DNA from: Paenibacillus_S sp043945595
GTDB taxonomy: Bacteria; Bacillota; Bacilli; Paenibacillales; NBRC-103111
Length of the DNA: 64,000 bases
Direction: 5' to 3'
Assembly (NCBI RefSeq): GCF_043945595.1
Contig: NZ_JBIFNP010000001.1
Coordinates: forward strand, 2,790,001-2,854,000
Made by a program: the position numbers and the translations under genes. The notes under the pieces were generated by a model. That model was given only the letters and a program-made list of their open reading frames with translations, was not told where the DNA came from and searched no databases. This document shows positions 36,841 to 46,092 of the stretch, in pieces (the stretch's first letter is position 1; the number at the start of each line of letters is the position of its first letter).

Positions 36841-38301
36841 ATGCTGTCAGAGTATACTTTGCCCCGGTCTGCGCCGGAGGAGCAAGGAATCGCCTCATCA
36901 GCCATCCTCGCATTTCTAGATGCAGTGGAAAAAGAAGGACTTGAGCTGCATGGTCTAATGCTGCTTCGTCACGGATATGTAACAGCGGAAGGGTGGTGGG
37001 CACCCTACGGGCCGGGGCATCCCCATATGCTATTTTCGTTAACCAAAAGCTTTACTTCGACGGCTGTAGGATTTGCCGTTTCGGAAGGTCTGCTGAATAT
37101 TGAGGACCCGGTAATCTCGTTCTTTACTGAACAGGTAACGGAACCGGTTAACGCTCAGCTTGCATCGATGCGTGTCAAGAATTTATTGACTATGAGTGCT
37201 GGCCACGCCAGTCCCATCATGGGGGCGGAATGGCGCCAGACTCAAGGCGATTGGGTTTCATACTTTCTGAATAAAACGATGGATCATCCGCCAGGCACAA
37301 AGTTTATGTACAATAGCGGCGCTTCGTACATGCTGTCCGCGATTGTTCAGAAGGTATCGGGACAGACATTACTGAATTATTTGCGCCCGCGCTTGTTTGA
37401 ACCGCTTGGAATACATGCCTCGGCTTGGGATACTTGTCCTTCCGGAAACAACACCGGAGGCTGGGGACTTAGCTTGAAGACAGAGGATTTGGCCCGATTC
37501 GGACAGTTTTACTTGCAGAAGGGGATGTGGAACGGTAAACAGCTTTTGCCGGAAAGCTGGATAGAGGCTGCAACCTCTTATCAAATTTCCAGCGGTTCCG
37601 ATAAGCCAAGCGACTCCCAACAGGGATACGGTTATCAGTTTTGGCGGTCACGTCATAATACGTATAGAGCCGATGGTAAATTTGGACAATTTTGCGTGGT
37701 TATGCCTGAGCAGGATGCGGTTATCGCCATACATGGCGGTCTAGAGAACATGCAGGCTGTACTAAATCTCATTTGGAAGCATTTACTGTCTGCAATGGAA
37801 GACCATAGCCTAGAAGAAAATAAACAGTTCTATTCATTACTGCAGACAAGATTACACCGACTGACGATGCTGCCGCCCAAGCTTCAGGCGAGCTCTCCAA
37901 TTGCTGAACAGGTCTCTGGTAAATATTTTGTACCGGAAGAGAATGACGATCAAATTAAGGGGATCAAGTTTATGTTTCGGGAAGACGGCTGTACGTTTGC
38001 ATTAGAGGATCATCGGGGGGAGCACCGAATTCAATGTGGAGTCAATACATGGCTTATGGGTGATACCACTATGAGCGGCAGATCATTACATCATCAGTAT
38101 GAGCCTCCGGTTATGCGAGTTGCAGCAAGCGGCACTTGGCATGATGACCATACCTATGTCATGACCTGGTGCTTTACCGAAACGCCCTTTATCGATACAG
38201 TCGTTTGCCGTTTCGATGAAAATAAGCTTCGATTGGAACGCTCTGTCAATGTGAACAGCGAAGCTAAACATCGTCCTCCTGTTCTCGCAGCATGGACTTG
38301 A
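36841..38301 (+). CDS. serine hydrolase, beta-lactamase class C fold
   Basis: 486 residues. The Ser-x-x-Lys motif appears in LFSLTKSFTS (about residues 63-72), the Tyr-x-Asn-like YNSGASYM follows, and a C-terminal beta-rich domain of about 150 residues is appended. No signal peptide, so cytoplasmic. Such proteins act as esterases or amidases; at the end of a sugar transport operon a deacetylase or esterase on the imported sugar is plausible. ATG 36841 has AAGGAG 10 nt upstream; an ATG at 36814 overlaps the permease stop but lacks a ribosome site. Confidence 0.85.
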   Translation: MLSEYTLPRSAPEEQGIASSAILAFLDAVEKEGLELHGLMLLRHGYVTAEGWWAPYGPGHPHMLFSLTKSFTSTAVGFAVSEGLLNIEDPVISFFTEQVTEPVNAQLASMRVKNLLTMSAGHASPIMGAEWRQTQGDWVSYFLNKTMDHPPGTKFMYNSGASYMLSAIVQKVSGQTLLNYLRPRLFEPLGIHASAWDTCPSGNNTGGWGLSLKTEDLARFGQFYLQKGMWNGKQLLPESWIEAATSYQISSGSDKPSDSQQGYGYQFWRSRHNTYRADGKFGQFCVVMPEQDAVIAIHGGLENMQAVLNLIWKHLLSAMEDHSLEENKQFYSLLQTRLHRLTMLPPKLQASSPIAEQVSGKYFVPEENDDQIKGIKFMFREDGCTFALEDHRGEHRIQCGVNTWLMGDTTMSGRSLHHQYEPPVMRVAASGTWHDDHTYVMTWCFTETPFIDTVVCRFDENKLRLERSVNVNSEAKHRPPVLAAWT

Positions 38302-38307
38302 CTTAGA

Positions 38308-38406
38308 AAAAATACGGCCCCTGACAAAGGGAGCCCATTTCGGAAGAATGTTCCGTACTTATAGCGATGAATTTTCAACGGCCTCCGGCAAAGGGGCCGT
38401 ATTTTT
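38308..38406 (+). terminator. long-stem terminator with a repeat in its loop
   Basis: AAAAATACGGCCCCT (38308-38322) and AGGGGCCGTATTTTT (38392-38406) form a perfect 15-bp stem ending in T. The 69-nt loop carries a fragment of the dispersed repeat (38341-38385). It ends the serine hydrolase operon. Confidence 0.8.
38341..38385 (+). repeat. dispersed repeat, partial copy C
   Basis: Begins CGGAAGAATGTTCCGTACT and ends CAACGGCCTC, matching the right end of the element at 44113-44282 with few changes. The left part of the element is missing. Confidence 0.7.
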
Positions 38407-38724
38407 GTTCCGCTGATCGAGATTACCTCGACGAAACCAACTTAAGTCATAAGTAGTCATTAAGAAAGCCAACTTATTGTACTCTGCAGACCGGTGGTGA
38501 TAATTCTATATGGAAGAGACCGCACCGGAGCATTCTCATTCCTTAGACTGAGGCAGACGATTTTAGAACTGGCAAGACAAAAATTGTCTAAGTCCCGCAA
38601 ACGCCCCCTCAGAAAAAAATGTCGCTTAAATGCCGATAAGGACAGGAGTACAATTGTTATGAAAGCGCATCCAGGATATTTACAACATAGCATATATAAG
38701 CATAAACGATCAAAGGAGGCTGCC

Positions 38725-38904
38725 ATGAAATCTTCTTTTTTGCAGATGGATGGGATGAAAGCTGTCCACAGTCCTAGCGCGGGGCTTAACTCCAGGCTGT
38801 CCAAGGAGAAGTGGAGACAGTGGGGACGACCGAGGCCACTGAAAAAGGCAGCGCTCCGAGTACGGAACATTCTTCCGATCGCTGTTGTCCCTGGATTTCT
38901 TTGA
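38725..38904 (+). CDS. short ORF with strong ribosome site, interrupted by the repeat
   Basis: 59 codons starting MKSSFLQMDGMKAV behind a perfect AAAGGAGG. The last third is encoded by the inserted repeat; with the repeat and one direct-repeat copy removed, the frame would stop 4 codons after WGRP. No family recognised; may be a remnant. Confidence 0.3.
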   Translation: MKSSFLQMDGMKAVHSPSAGLNSRLSKEKWRQWGRPRPLKKAALRVRNILPIAVVPGFL

Positions 38905-39003
38905 TTATATCCCGCTTGTAGCGGTTGAAATCCAAGCACAAAGGCGAACGCTTTCGCTTCTACAGAACGATTCCGCACGCTCCGCTAGTTTTTCAGTGGC
39001 CTC
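38832..39003 (-). mobile_element. MITE-like element, copy B
   Basis: 172 bp bounded by perfect 15-bp inverted repeats, GAGGCCACTGAAAAA at 38832-38846 and TTTTTCAGTGGCCTC at 38989-39003. The direct repeat GGGACGACCG occurs at 38823-38832 and 39004-39013, like a target-site duplication. The interior, read on the minus strand, matches the copy at 44113-44282 along its whole length. No coding capacity. Confidence 0.75.
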
Positions 39004-39192
39004 GGGACGACCGGGGATGGTTTTATAAATCTGCAGCCGTCCGGTAATCTCACGGATATTATTATAGCGGTACTCCAACATGCAAGGCTACCTGGATAGT
39101 GGAACGGTTCTGGCAGCTGCAACTCGGCAGCAGTGCCTTCCAATGAATGAAGGAATCCTGGTCTTCAACAATGCGAAATAGGGAGGATACTC

Positions 39193-41323
39193 ATGTCAAC
39201 GAAACGAGATTTACCGCAGCTTCCATACGGTGCGGTATATTTCCGCAAATCCAATCCGCCGAAGGAGGACTGGGAGCGGGACTATACGACCGCTGAGGAA
39301 GACGGAATGAATTTCAACCGTCATTGGTTTATGTGGGGGGCTATTGAAGTCTCTCCCGGTGTATATGACTGGAGCGATTACGACCGGCAAATGGATTTGG
39401 CGGCCAAGCATGGCATCCGGACGATTATTGCCGAAATGATTACGTCTATTCCCGAATGGGCGGCGCATAAGTATGCACACGCACTACACAAAAAGGCGGA
39501 CGGGACGTCAGTAAGGACGCAGATGGGTGTCAGCAGCGCGACCGGCGGCTTCGGAAACGGCTCCCAGGGCATGCTGTCACTGGATTGCCCCGAGGTGAAG
39601 GAAGCGGCGGGGCGGTTTTTGAGCGAGCTGGTGCTGCGGTACAAGGATCATCCGGCGATGGCGGGCTATGATGTCTGGAACGAGTGCAATTATTCTCCTG
39701 ACGGATGCCATAACGAATATACGCTCAGGAAATTTCGCGCTTGGCTGAATGTGAAATACGGAAGCCTGCAGGCTTTGAATCAGGCTTGGCACCGATACAG
39801 CTATACCGACTGGGAGCAAGTCGATTCTCCCCGCCAGCTGGCCCCTTATCCCGAATGCATCGACTGGGTGCAGTTTACCAAAGAGAACTTTTATGAGCAT
39901 ATGCAGTGGCGGGTTGATCTGATCCGCAGCTTGGATGATAAAAACATCATTGCGGCTCATGGTATTGCAGGCAGCATGAATCAGATAGCTTCCATGGGGG
40001 CCGACGACTGGCTGGCCGCTTCCAAGGTGGACGTATACGGATTTACCTGGGTCGCCTCCCGCAAAGGCAGCGAGCCTTGGAAGCAGTGGCACGCAGTCGA
40101 TTTGACCCGCGCCGCTTCACGAGGCCGGACATTCTGGCATGCCGAAGCCCAGGGCGGAGCGCTTTGGCTGCAGCCGCAGGTCATCGGACGTGCGAGAAAC
40201 GACGGCCGGATCACCGAGCCGGAGGATATCCGCGTCTGGCAGATGATTAGCTTCGCCGGCGGGGCGCGCGGCCTGCTCTTCCCGCGCTGGCGTCCGCTGC
40301 TGGACGGAGCCGCTGTTCGGCGCGTTCGGCCCCTATGGGATGGACGGCTCCCGAACGGCCCGTTCGGAGATGGCCTCTGCGATTGCCCGTTGGGGCAACG
40401 CACCGCAGCAGAAGGAGCTTCTCGAATCGAAACCGATCCAAGGGGAAATCGGCATCCTTGTCGTTCCGGAAGCGCAGGTTTTCGATTACTTGTTGCACCG
40501 CCAAGGCCAAAACGAGCTGTATGCCCAAGCGCTGTGGGGAGCCTATCAGGCGTTTTTCGATCAGAACGTACAGGCCGACTGGGTACATATTGACGATATC
40601 GAGCAGTACAGGGTTATCTACTTGCCTTATCCGATTATGCTGACGCCCGGTCAGGCAGAAAGCCTGCGCAGCTGGGTCGATCGCGGAGGCACGCTGATCA
40701 GCGAAGGCTGCCCCGGCTACTTCGGCGCACGCGGCAGGGTGGGAACACGTCAGCCGAATCACGGTCTGGACGCGGTATTCGGCGCCCTGGAGACCGATGT
40801 GGAGTTTACGCCTGATCTGGACGAGGGCTTCGAGTTCTCCTATAACGGAAGCCGCGTGCTGGGCGGCGGTTACCGGCAGGCGTATCGAACGGCGGGAGGC
40901 CAGGAAGCCGGCAGTTACGAGGATGGAACCACAGCCGTCGTCAAGCATGTGTATGGTCAGGGAAGAACGCTGCTGATAGGCACGTTCCCGTCGGTTGGCT
41001 ATTACCGAACCCGCGATGAAGGAACGCGCGCATATTTCGCCGGTGTCCTGGAATGGGCGGGGATCGGGCCGCATATCCGGCTGACCGACACCAGCCTGCA
41101 GGCAAGGCTGTCCCGGACGCAGGACGGACAGCTGTTTCTCTGGGTGATTAATCCAATCCGGCAGGAAAAGACTGCCGAGCTGAAGCTGGCCGGTGCTTTC
41201 AGTTCTCTGAAACCGGGCAGGGTGCTCTGGGGCGAAACGGTGCCGGAGCTTGCGGAAGCATCCCGGCTGCGTGTTAGTCTGCCCGCGAGGGACGTGCTGG
41301 TGCTTGAACTGACCCCTGTGTAA
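39193..41323 (+). CDS. GH42-type beta-galactosidase, with one frameshift
   Basis: About 710 residues when joined. The TIM barrel has the acid/base Glu in YDVWNECNYS (Glu164) and the nucleophile Glu in FWHAEAQGG (Glu318), followed by a trimerisation/glutaminase-like domain (EIGILVVPEAQVFDYLL) and a C-terminal beta domain. The first frame loses sense after LLFPRWRPLLD; the second continues as EPLFGAFGPYGMDGSR. One extra G near 40302 explains it (GACGAGCCG expected). Both catalytic residues precede the break. GGGAGG precedes the ATG. Cytoplasmic. It would cleave terminal galactosides (or related sugars) from imported oligosaccharides. Confidence 0.87.
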
Positions 41324-41403
41324 CAGCCCATGGGTTTCGAAAGTAAAACGTAATAGAGTGTGAGCTTGCTGCGATTATTAGACGAATAAGGGAGAGATTG
41401 CAA

Positions 41404-44046
41404 ATGGAATCCAATAAGAATGAACCGCTTACAGTAAAAATAATTCGCGATGCATCCGATTCACTCGCATCCAGTAAATCCGTGACATGGGCGATTTCCC
41501 GGCTGGAGCAAGCGCTGCAGGAGCAGGGAGGAAATCTTACAGAAGATTTGGATGCGGAAGTGAAGGCTGGCGTGCTGGTAGTGATCCTTGCCGGCACGGA
41601 TTCGCAGGCTGCGCAAAGATTGGCGCAGAACGAAGAAAGCAAGCTGCCTGCAGGGCCGGAATCGTTTCTGATTCAATCCGGAGCGGATGGCTTGCACGTG
41701 ATCGGCACGGACGTTCGGGGCTTGATCTATGCGCTGCTTGAGCTGGCGTACCGTGTTCAGCACGGAACCAGTGCAGCGGAAGCGCTAGCTTTCAGCGAAG
41801 CCTACACCGGTGAGCCGGCTAACGAAATCCGGGCGATCAGCCGGTCATTCTGCAGCGAGATCGAAGATAAGCCGTGGTTTTACGATAAAACGTTCTGGGA
41901 CCAATATTTGACGGAGCTGGCGACCCACCGCTTTAACCGGCTGCATCTTACGCTGGGCATCACTTATGATTACGGTCATGACCCGAGAGTACAGGATAAC
42001 TATTTCGGCTTTTCCTACCCCTATTTTGTAACCGTGCCAGGATATGATGTGCGTGTAAAAGAGCTGGAGGAGGGGGAACAGGAACGGAATCTGGAGATGC
42101 TCCGTTATATCAGCCGGGAAGCGAAGCTGCGGGGGATTCATTTTCAGCTTGGGCTTTGGAATCATGCCTATACGATGCTGGACAGTCCTGATCAGCTGCA
42201 GACGATCGAAGGGATCGACGAGACGAATCATGCCGTTTACTGCCGCGACGCGCTGGGTACTTTGCTCACGGCCTGCCCGGATATCGACGGCGTAACGATC
42301 CGTACCCATTACGAGGGAGGCATTCCCGAGCCTTCGCACGTCTTCTGGAGCGAGGTAATGAAGGGCTTGACTGCCTGCGGCCGGACGGTTGAAATCGATA
42401 TGCACCCGAAAGGGGTGGATGCACAGATGCTCGAGGTGGCGCTGGGAACGGGCATGCCGGTTATCGTTTCTCCTAAATTCTGGGCCGAGCACATGGGATT
42501 GCCTTACCACCAGGCCGCCATCCGGACGCGGGAGCTGCCTGTCGCCACAACCGAGCGCGCCGAGCTGATGGGAGTAACGAATACATACAGACGTTTCACG
42601 CGCTACGGCTATGCGGATTATTTAAATGAAAACCGGCAAACCGGTATCCTTCACCGGATTTGGCCCGGCACTCAGCGGGTGCTGCTGTGGGGGGATCCGG
42701 CTATGGCAGCAGGCTACGGGCGCAGAGGCAGCTTCTCCGGCAGCCAGGGAGTGGAGCTGTGCGAACCGATGTCTTTCAAGGCTCGTAAAACGAGCGGCTC
42801 CCCTGGGGGACGCGAGCTGTACAGGGATGAAGCGCTGCAGCTGGATGGTCAGACCTGGAAAAAATATTTGTACACGTACCGCGTCTGGGGCAGGCTGATG
42901 TACAATCCGGAGGCACAGGCGGATGAATGGCAGCGTTATTTGCGCGGCCAGTTTAAAGACGCCGCATCGGAATGCGAGCAGGCGCTGGCGCATGCCAGCC
43001 GGATTTTGCTGCTGTTGACCACAGCGCATCTGCCCTCTGCGTCCAACAATTACTTCTGGCCGGAAATGTATAACAATCTGGCGATCGTCAAGACGGAGCA
43101 GCCGTCCGAGGTTGATTTCGATACGCCGGAGCCGCATACGTTCGGTGCGGTCAGCCCGCTGGATACGGCGATGTTTTATGGCATTAACGAATTTGCCGAC
43201 GCCTGCACGCAAGACAAGCTGCAGGGCAAATATACGCCGCTGGACACGGCCCAGTGGCTGGAGTCGCTGGCGGATGCGGCCGACAAGCATTTGGCCGCGG
43301 CCAAGACGAAGGTTGAGGATCCGTCGGATGCCACCTTCCGCCGGTGGGCGGTGGATATCGCCGTACAGGCGGGACTCGGTCATTTCTTCGCCCGCAAATT
43401 CCGGGCAGGCGTGTCCTATGCGCTGTTCGAACGGAACGGAGACAGCGGCTTGCTGGAAGAAGCGCTTGCCAGCTACCGCAGTGCGCTGACCGCTTGGGAG
43501 CATATTATTGAAGCGACCAAGGACGTATACGGCGATGATATTACGTTCGGCTACAAGCCGTTCATGAGAGGTCACTGGTCAGACCGGCTGGCCGGCATTC
43601 AGGCGGATATCAATGCATTGGAGCAAATTTATCGGAATGTGGTGCCGGGTGAAGCGGGGCATAAGGAAACGGCTTCCGCAGCCGCTGTATTGTCCGGAGA
43701 GGTGACGCGGCGCCCGGCGATCCGGCATGAGGCTCCGGCTTCCTTCCGCAGAGGCGAGCCGATTTGCCTGGAGCTGTCGCTCTTGGGCGAGCAAGCTGGA
43801 ACCGTGACAGGCGCTACGCTGCTTTACCGTCATGCGAATCAGGCGGAAGCATATGAGGCGAAGGAAATGACGGCTGCGCATGAGACGTATACGGCCTCTA
43901 TTCCTGGCAGCTACACGGATTCGCCGTTCCCGCTTATTTATATGTTCAAGCTTCGCAATGACCAGGGGGATGTATGGCTGGCTCCAGGCTTTGAAGCGGA
44001 TTTGTCCAACCAGCCGTACTTCGCCGTACGCGAGCGGCAGGACTAA
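41404..44046 (+). CDS. large putative glycoside hydrolase, family unassigned
   Basis: 880 residues. The N-terminal about 130 residues look like the alpha/beta domain that precedes the barrel in GH20/GH67-type enzymes (VLVVILAGTD ... FLIQSGADGLHVIGTDVRGLIYALLEL). Then a TIM-barrel-like region: HRFNRLHLTLGITYDY, GIHFQLGLWNHAY, VTIRTHYEGGIPEPSHVFW, VEIDMHPKG. A helical C-terminal half and a final beta domain follow. The THYEGGIPE segment holds acidic candidates for catalysis. No signal peptide. It follows the GH42 gene in the same direction, so both probably work on one imported oligosaccharide. I cannot assign a family by eye. Confidence 0.65.
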   Translation: MESNKNEPLTVKIIRDASDSLASSKSVTWAISRLEQALQEQGGNLTEDLDAEVKAGVLVVILAGTDSQAAQRLAQNEESKLPAGPESFLIQSGADGLHVIGTDVRGLIYALLELAYRVQHGTSAAEALAFSEAYTGEPANEIRAISRSFCSEIEDKPWFYDKTFWDQYLTELATHRFNRLHLTLGITYDYGHDPRVQDNYFGFSYPYFVTVPGYDVRVKELEEGEQERNLEMLRYISREAKLRGIHFQLGLWNHAYTMLDSPDQLQTIEGIDETNHAVYCRDALGTLLTACPDIDGVTIRTHYEGGIPEPSHVFWSEVMKGLTACGRTVEIDMHPKGVDAQMLEVALGTGMPVIVSPKFWAEHMGLPYHQAAIRTRELPVATTERAELMGVTNTYRRFTRYGYADYLNENRQTGILHRIWPGTQRVLLWGDPAMAAGYGRRGSFSGSQGVELCEPMSFKARKTSGSPGGRELYRDEALQLDGQTWKKYLYTYRVWGRLMYNPEAQADEWQRYLRGQFKDAASECEQALAHASRILLLLTTAHLPSASNNYFWPEMYNNLAIVKTEQPSEVDFDTPEPHTFGAVSPLDTAMFYGINEFADACTQDKLQGKYTPLDTAQWLESLADAADKHLAAAKTKVEDPSDATFRRWAVDIAVQAGLGHFFARKFRAGVSYALFERNGDSGLLEEALASYRSALTAWEHIIEATKDVYGDDITFGYKPFMRGHWSDRLAGIQADINALEQIYRNVVPGEAGHKETASAAAVLSGEVTRRPAIRHEAPASFRRGEPICLELSLLGEQAGTVTGATLLYRHANQAEAYEAKEMTAAHETYTASIPGSYTDSPFPLIYMFKLRNDQGDVWLAPGFEADLSNQPYFAVRERQD

Positions 44047-44096
44047 CAAGCGGTACCCTTGCTGACAAAGTAATTTAAACTTCATTCAATTACAAC

Positions 44097-44305
44097 AACA
44101 CCGTCGTGTATCGAAGCCAATGAGAAACTTGCGAAGAGCACGGAATCATTCTGTAGAAGTGCAGGCGCTCGCCTTTGTCCCTGGATTTCAACCGCTAAAC
44201 GCGGGATGAATCAAAGAAATTCGGGATAACCGCGATCGGAAGAATGTTCCGTACTCGTAGCGATGCCTTTTTCAGTGGTCTCTCGTGTCTCGACGGTGTT
44301 TTTTT
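44097..44305 (+). terminator. large hairpin terminator containing repeat copy A
   Basis: AACACCGTCG (44097-44106) and CGACGGTGTT (44291-44300) form a 10-bp outer stem followed by further T; the repeat lies between them. It may terminate the glycosidase unit. Confidence 0.55.
44113..44282 (+). mobile_element. MITE-like element, copy A
   Basis: 170 bp with degenerate inverted ends, GAAGCCAATGAGAAA and TTTTTCAGTGGTCTC. The interior shares GGAATC-TTCTGTAGAAG, GGATTTCAACCGCTA and GATCGGAAGAATGTTCCGT with the reverse complement of copy B. It includes the short palindrome GGAAGAATGTTCC. Confidence 0.75.
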
Positions 44306-44337
44306 GTCTGAAATGAAATGGGATCGGGGTCTTGCGA

Positions 44338-44895
44338 TTATGCATTCCTGATTTTAGGTGCCCAGTAATTTACAAATAGTCTTGTCAATGTACCCGTGAA
44401 AATATAAAAAAGAAAGGAATAAAAGTAGTTCCAGCCAAAATAAGTAATGGCTCCGGCCCAAACGGAAAAGGGTTCGCCGACAAATGCAAAGATAAGAGCT
44501 TGGAGAACCAGGGCAAGGGAAAAAGATTTCCATGTCGGGAAGTATTGAAAAATCAGCATCTGTGCAACCGGAATGATAGAGAAATCAAAAGGAAAAGAAA
44601 TGAGCGAGTAAGGGAGCAGCTTATTAGGATAAATCCATATACCGGTTTCGGCACCGAGGTCGTCTGTAAAGGAAGTGATAATTAATACCATTAAACCGAA
44701 AAACCAAATCGTATGGGACCTTTTACGGTCAATCAGCAGGATAAGAATGCACCATGGAATGACGAGCATGCCAAGCATGAACCACCAGGTCCAAGAAAAG
44801 ATGCCATCATGAAGCCATCTTTGATATTCAAAAAATGCATCATTTTGCTGCATTTCATGTAATTGATCATTATTTATGGATAAGCGCCATTCCAT
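44338..44895 (-). CDS. CBO0543 family membrane protein
   Basis: 185 residues with five or so membrane segments (GMLVIPWCILILLID, IWFFGLMVLIITSF, FSIIPVAQMLIFQYF and others), Trp/Phe rich, resembling CBO0543 family proteins of unknown function common in Bacillales. The start at 44895 follows the family pattern of a short polar N-terminus. It lies 60 bp downstream of the lysR gene on the same strand. Confidence 0.75.
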   Translation of the reverse strand: MEWRLSINNDQLHEMQQNDAFFEYQRWLHDGIFSWTWWFMLGMLVIPWCILILLIDRKRSHTIWFFGLMVLIITSFTDDLGAETGIWIYPNKLLPYSLISFPFDFSIIPVAQMLIFQYFPTWKSFSLALVLQALIFAFVGEPFSVWAGAITYFGWNYFYSFLFYIFTGTLTRLFVNYWAPKIRNA

Positions 44896-44955
44896 GAGCC
44901 ATTACCACCTAAAGGGTGAAGATTTTAGCTTTAGTATTTGAAGCAATTTACCATT

Positions 44956-45870
44956 TTATCCATGCCCCATTATTCGCTCGTCATACCGCATGCTTTTGAA
45001 GAAATGAATATATTCCTGAAGAATGGGCGTAACAAAACGATTTCGGTTATAGATGAAGAACAAGCTCCGACTCATGGTCTCGGAGTTTAAACTTTTGAAA
45101 ACCAGCTGCCCGCTCCGGACCTCCTCCTCAACAGCCAACCGGGACAAGATGGAAATGCCCAACCGGCACTGAATCGCCCGTTTGATGGCTTCCGTTGTTC
45201 CCAGCTCCAGCCCGTCCCTGCATTCAATCTGGTTCTCATTGGCCCAAAGCTCCATCATTCTGCGTGAAGCGGAATCTTGCTCCCGTAAAATCCATAACTC
45301 ATTGCGCAAATGCTCTGCTTCAATCGTGTCGGCAAGCGCCAGCGGGTGATCCGGATTCATGACCAAACCAAGCTCATCGTTAACCATTGGAATAACGACA
45401 AGCTCAGGATCGCTCACGTTATGCTCGGCTACCAGACCGAAATCGATTTCCAGCTTTTTGACCAAGTCTATAATCTTAGGAGAATTATTTACTTGGATCA
45501 CAATGTTGACATCAGGGTAAGCCCGGCGCATTTCTCCAAGCAGCTTTGGAAGAAAGTAGGTTGCCGGCGTATTGCTCGATCCTATGATGATCTTGCCTTT
45601 TTTAAATTGCAGATAATCGGTTAATACTTGCTCCGCTTCGTCGGACAGTGAAACGATGCGAGTGGCGTAATGCAGAAGGGCTTTGCCTTCATCCGTGAGA
45701 AGAACCATTTTATGCTTATGGATAAAAAGCGAGACACCGACGGATTGTTCCAGCTTTTTCATATGAAATGTAACGGAAGGCTGTTTGATTTTCAGCTTGT
45801 CCGCGACGACAGTCAGTCTTTTGTATTCTGCAAGTAAGACTAATATTTTCAACTGCTGCAAATTAAACAT
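44956..45870 (-). CDS. LysR family transcriptional regulator
   Basis: 304 residues. N-terminal winged HTH (LKILVLLAEYKRLTVVADKLKIKQPSVTFHMKKLEQSVGVSLF) and a two-lobed effector domain (GKIIIGSSNTPATYFLPKLLGEMRRAYPDVNIVIQV). The N-terminus resembles the CysL/YwfK group, but the ligand cannot be assigned. It is divergent from the phosphatase/transporter operon at 46093 and has a LysR-type palindrome 17 bp upstream of its start, so it likely regulates itself and that operon. Confidence 0.9.
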   Translation of the reverse strand: MFNLQQLKILVLLAEYKRLTVVADKLKIKQPSVTFHMKKLEQSVGVSLFIHKHKMVLLTDEGKALLHYATRIVSLSDEAEQVLTDYLQFKKGKIIIGSSNTPATYFLPKLLGEMRRAYPDVNIVIQVNNSPKIIDLVKKLEIDFGLVAEHNVSDPELVVIPMVNDELGLVMNPDHPLALADTIEAEHLRNELWILREQDSASRRMMELWANENQIECRDGLELGTTEAIKRAIQCRLGISILSRLAVEEEVRSGQLVFKSLNSETMSRSLFFIYNRNRFVTPILQEYIHFFKSMRYDERIMGHG

Positions 45871-45886
45871 AATTCCAGCTCCTCAA

Positions 45887-45905
45887 GTATAGACGTTATC
45901 TATAC
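45887..45905. promoter_or_regulatory. LysR-type operator in the divergent region
   Basis: GTATAGA-CGTTA-TCTATAC is a perfect 7+7 inverted repeat containing the T-N11-A pattern of LysR boxes. It lies between lysR and the operon starting at 46093. Confidence 0.7.
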
Positions 45906-46092
45906 AATACTGCGAATATGTCATCCTTTCGTTAAATTTATATTAATTTGCAGTTAATTGTGAGATGACAATTGGGGGATAGAATGAAGACATGAGGAGA
46001 AAGCATATTACGCTGAAGAGGCGCAGCCGCCGGAACGAACCAAATGGATGGAGACAACAATTGATAAAGCTACAGGGAGGAAGTCTGTTTTT

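Larger units (their letters stand above)
38302..39192. other. gene-poor gap with repeat copies
   Basis: About 890 bp holding a long-stem terminator with an embedded repeat fragment, a small ORF with a good ribosome site, and a full MITE-like element with flanking direct repeats. These are listed separately. No larger gene is visible on either strand. Confidence 0.6.

Noticed and set aside
38460..38978. Minus-strand ORF across the repeat element
   Set aside because: Part of it comes from the repeat; it has no ribosome site and no recognisable protein features.
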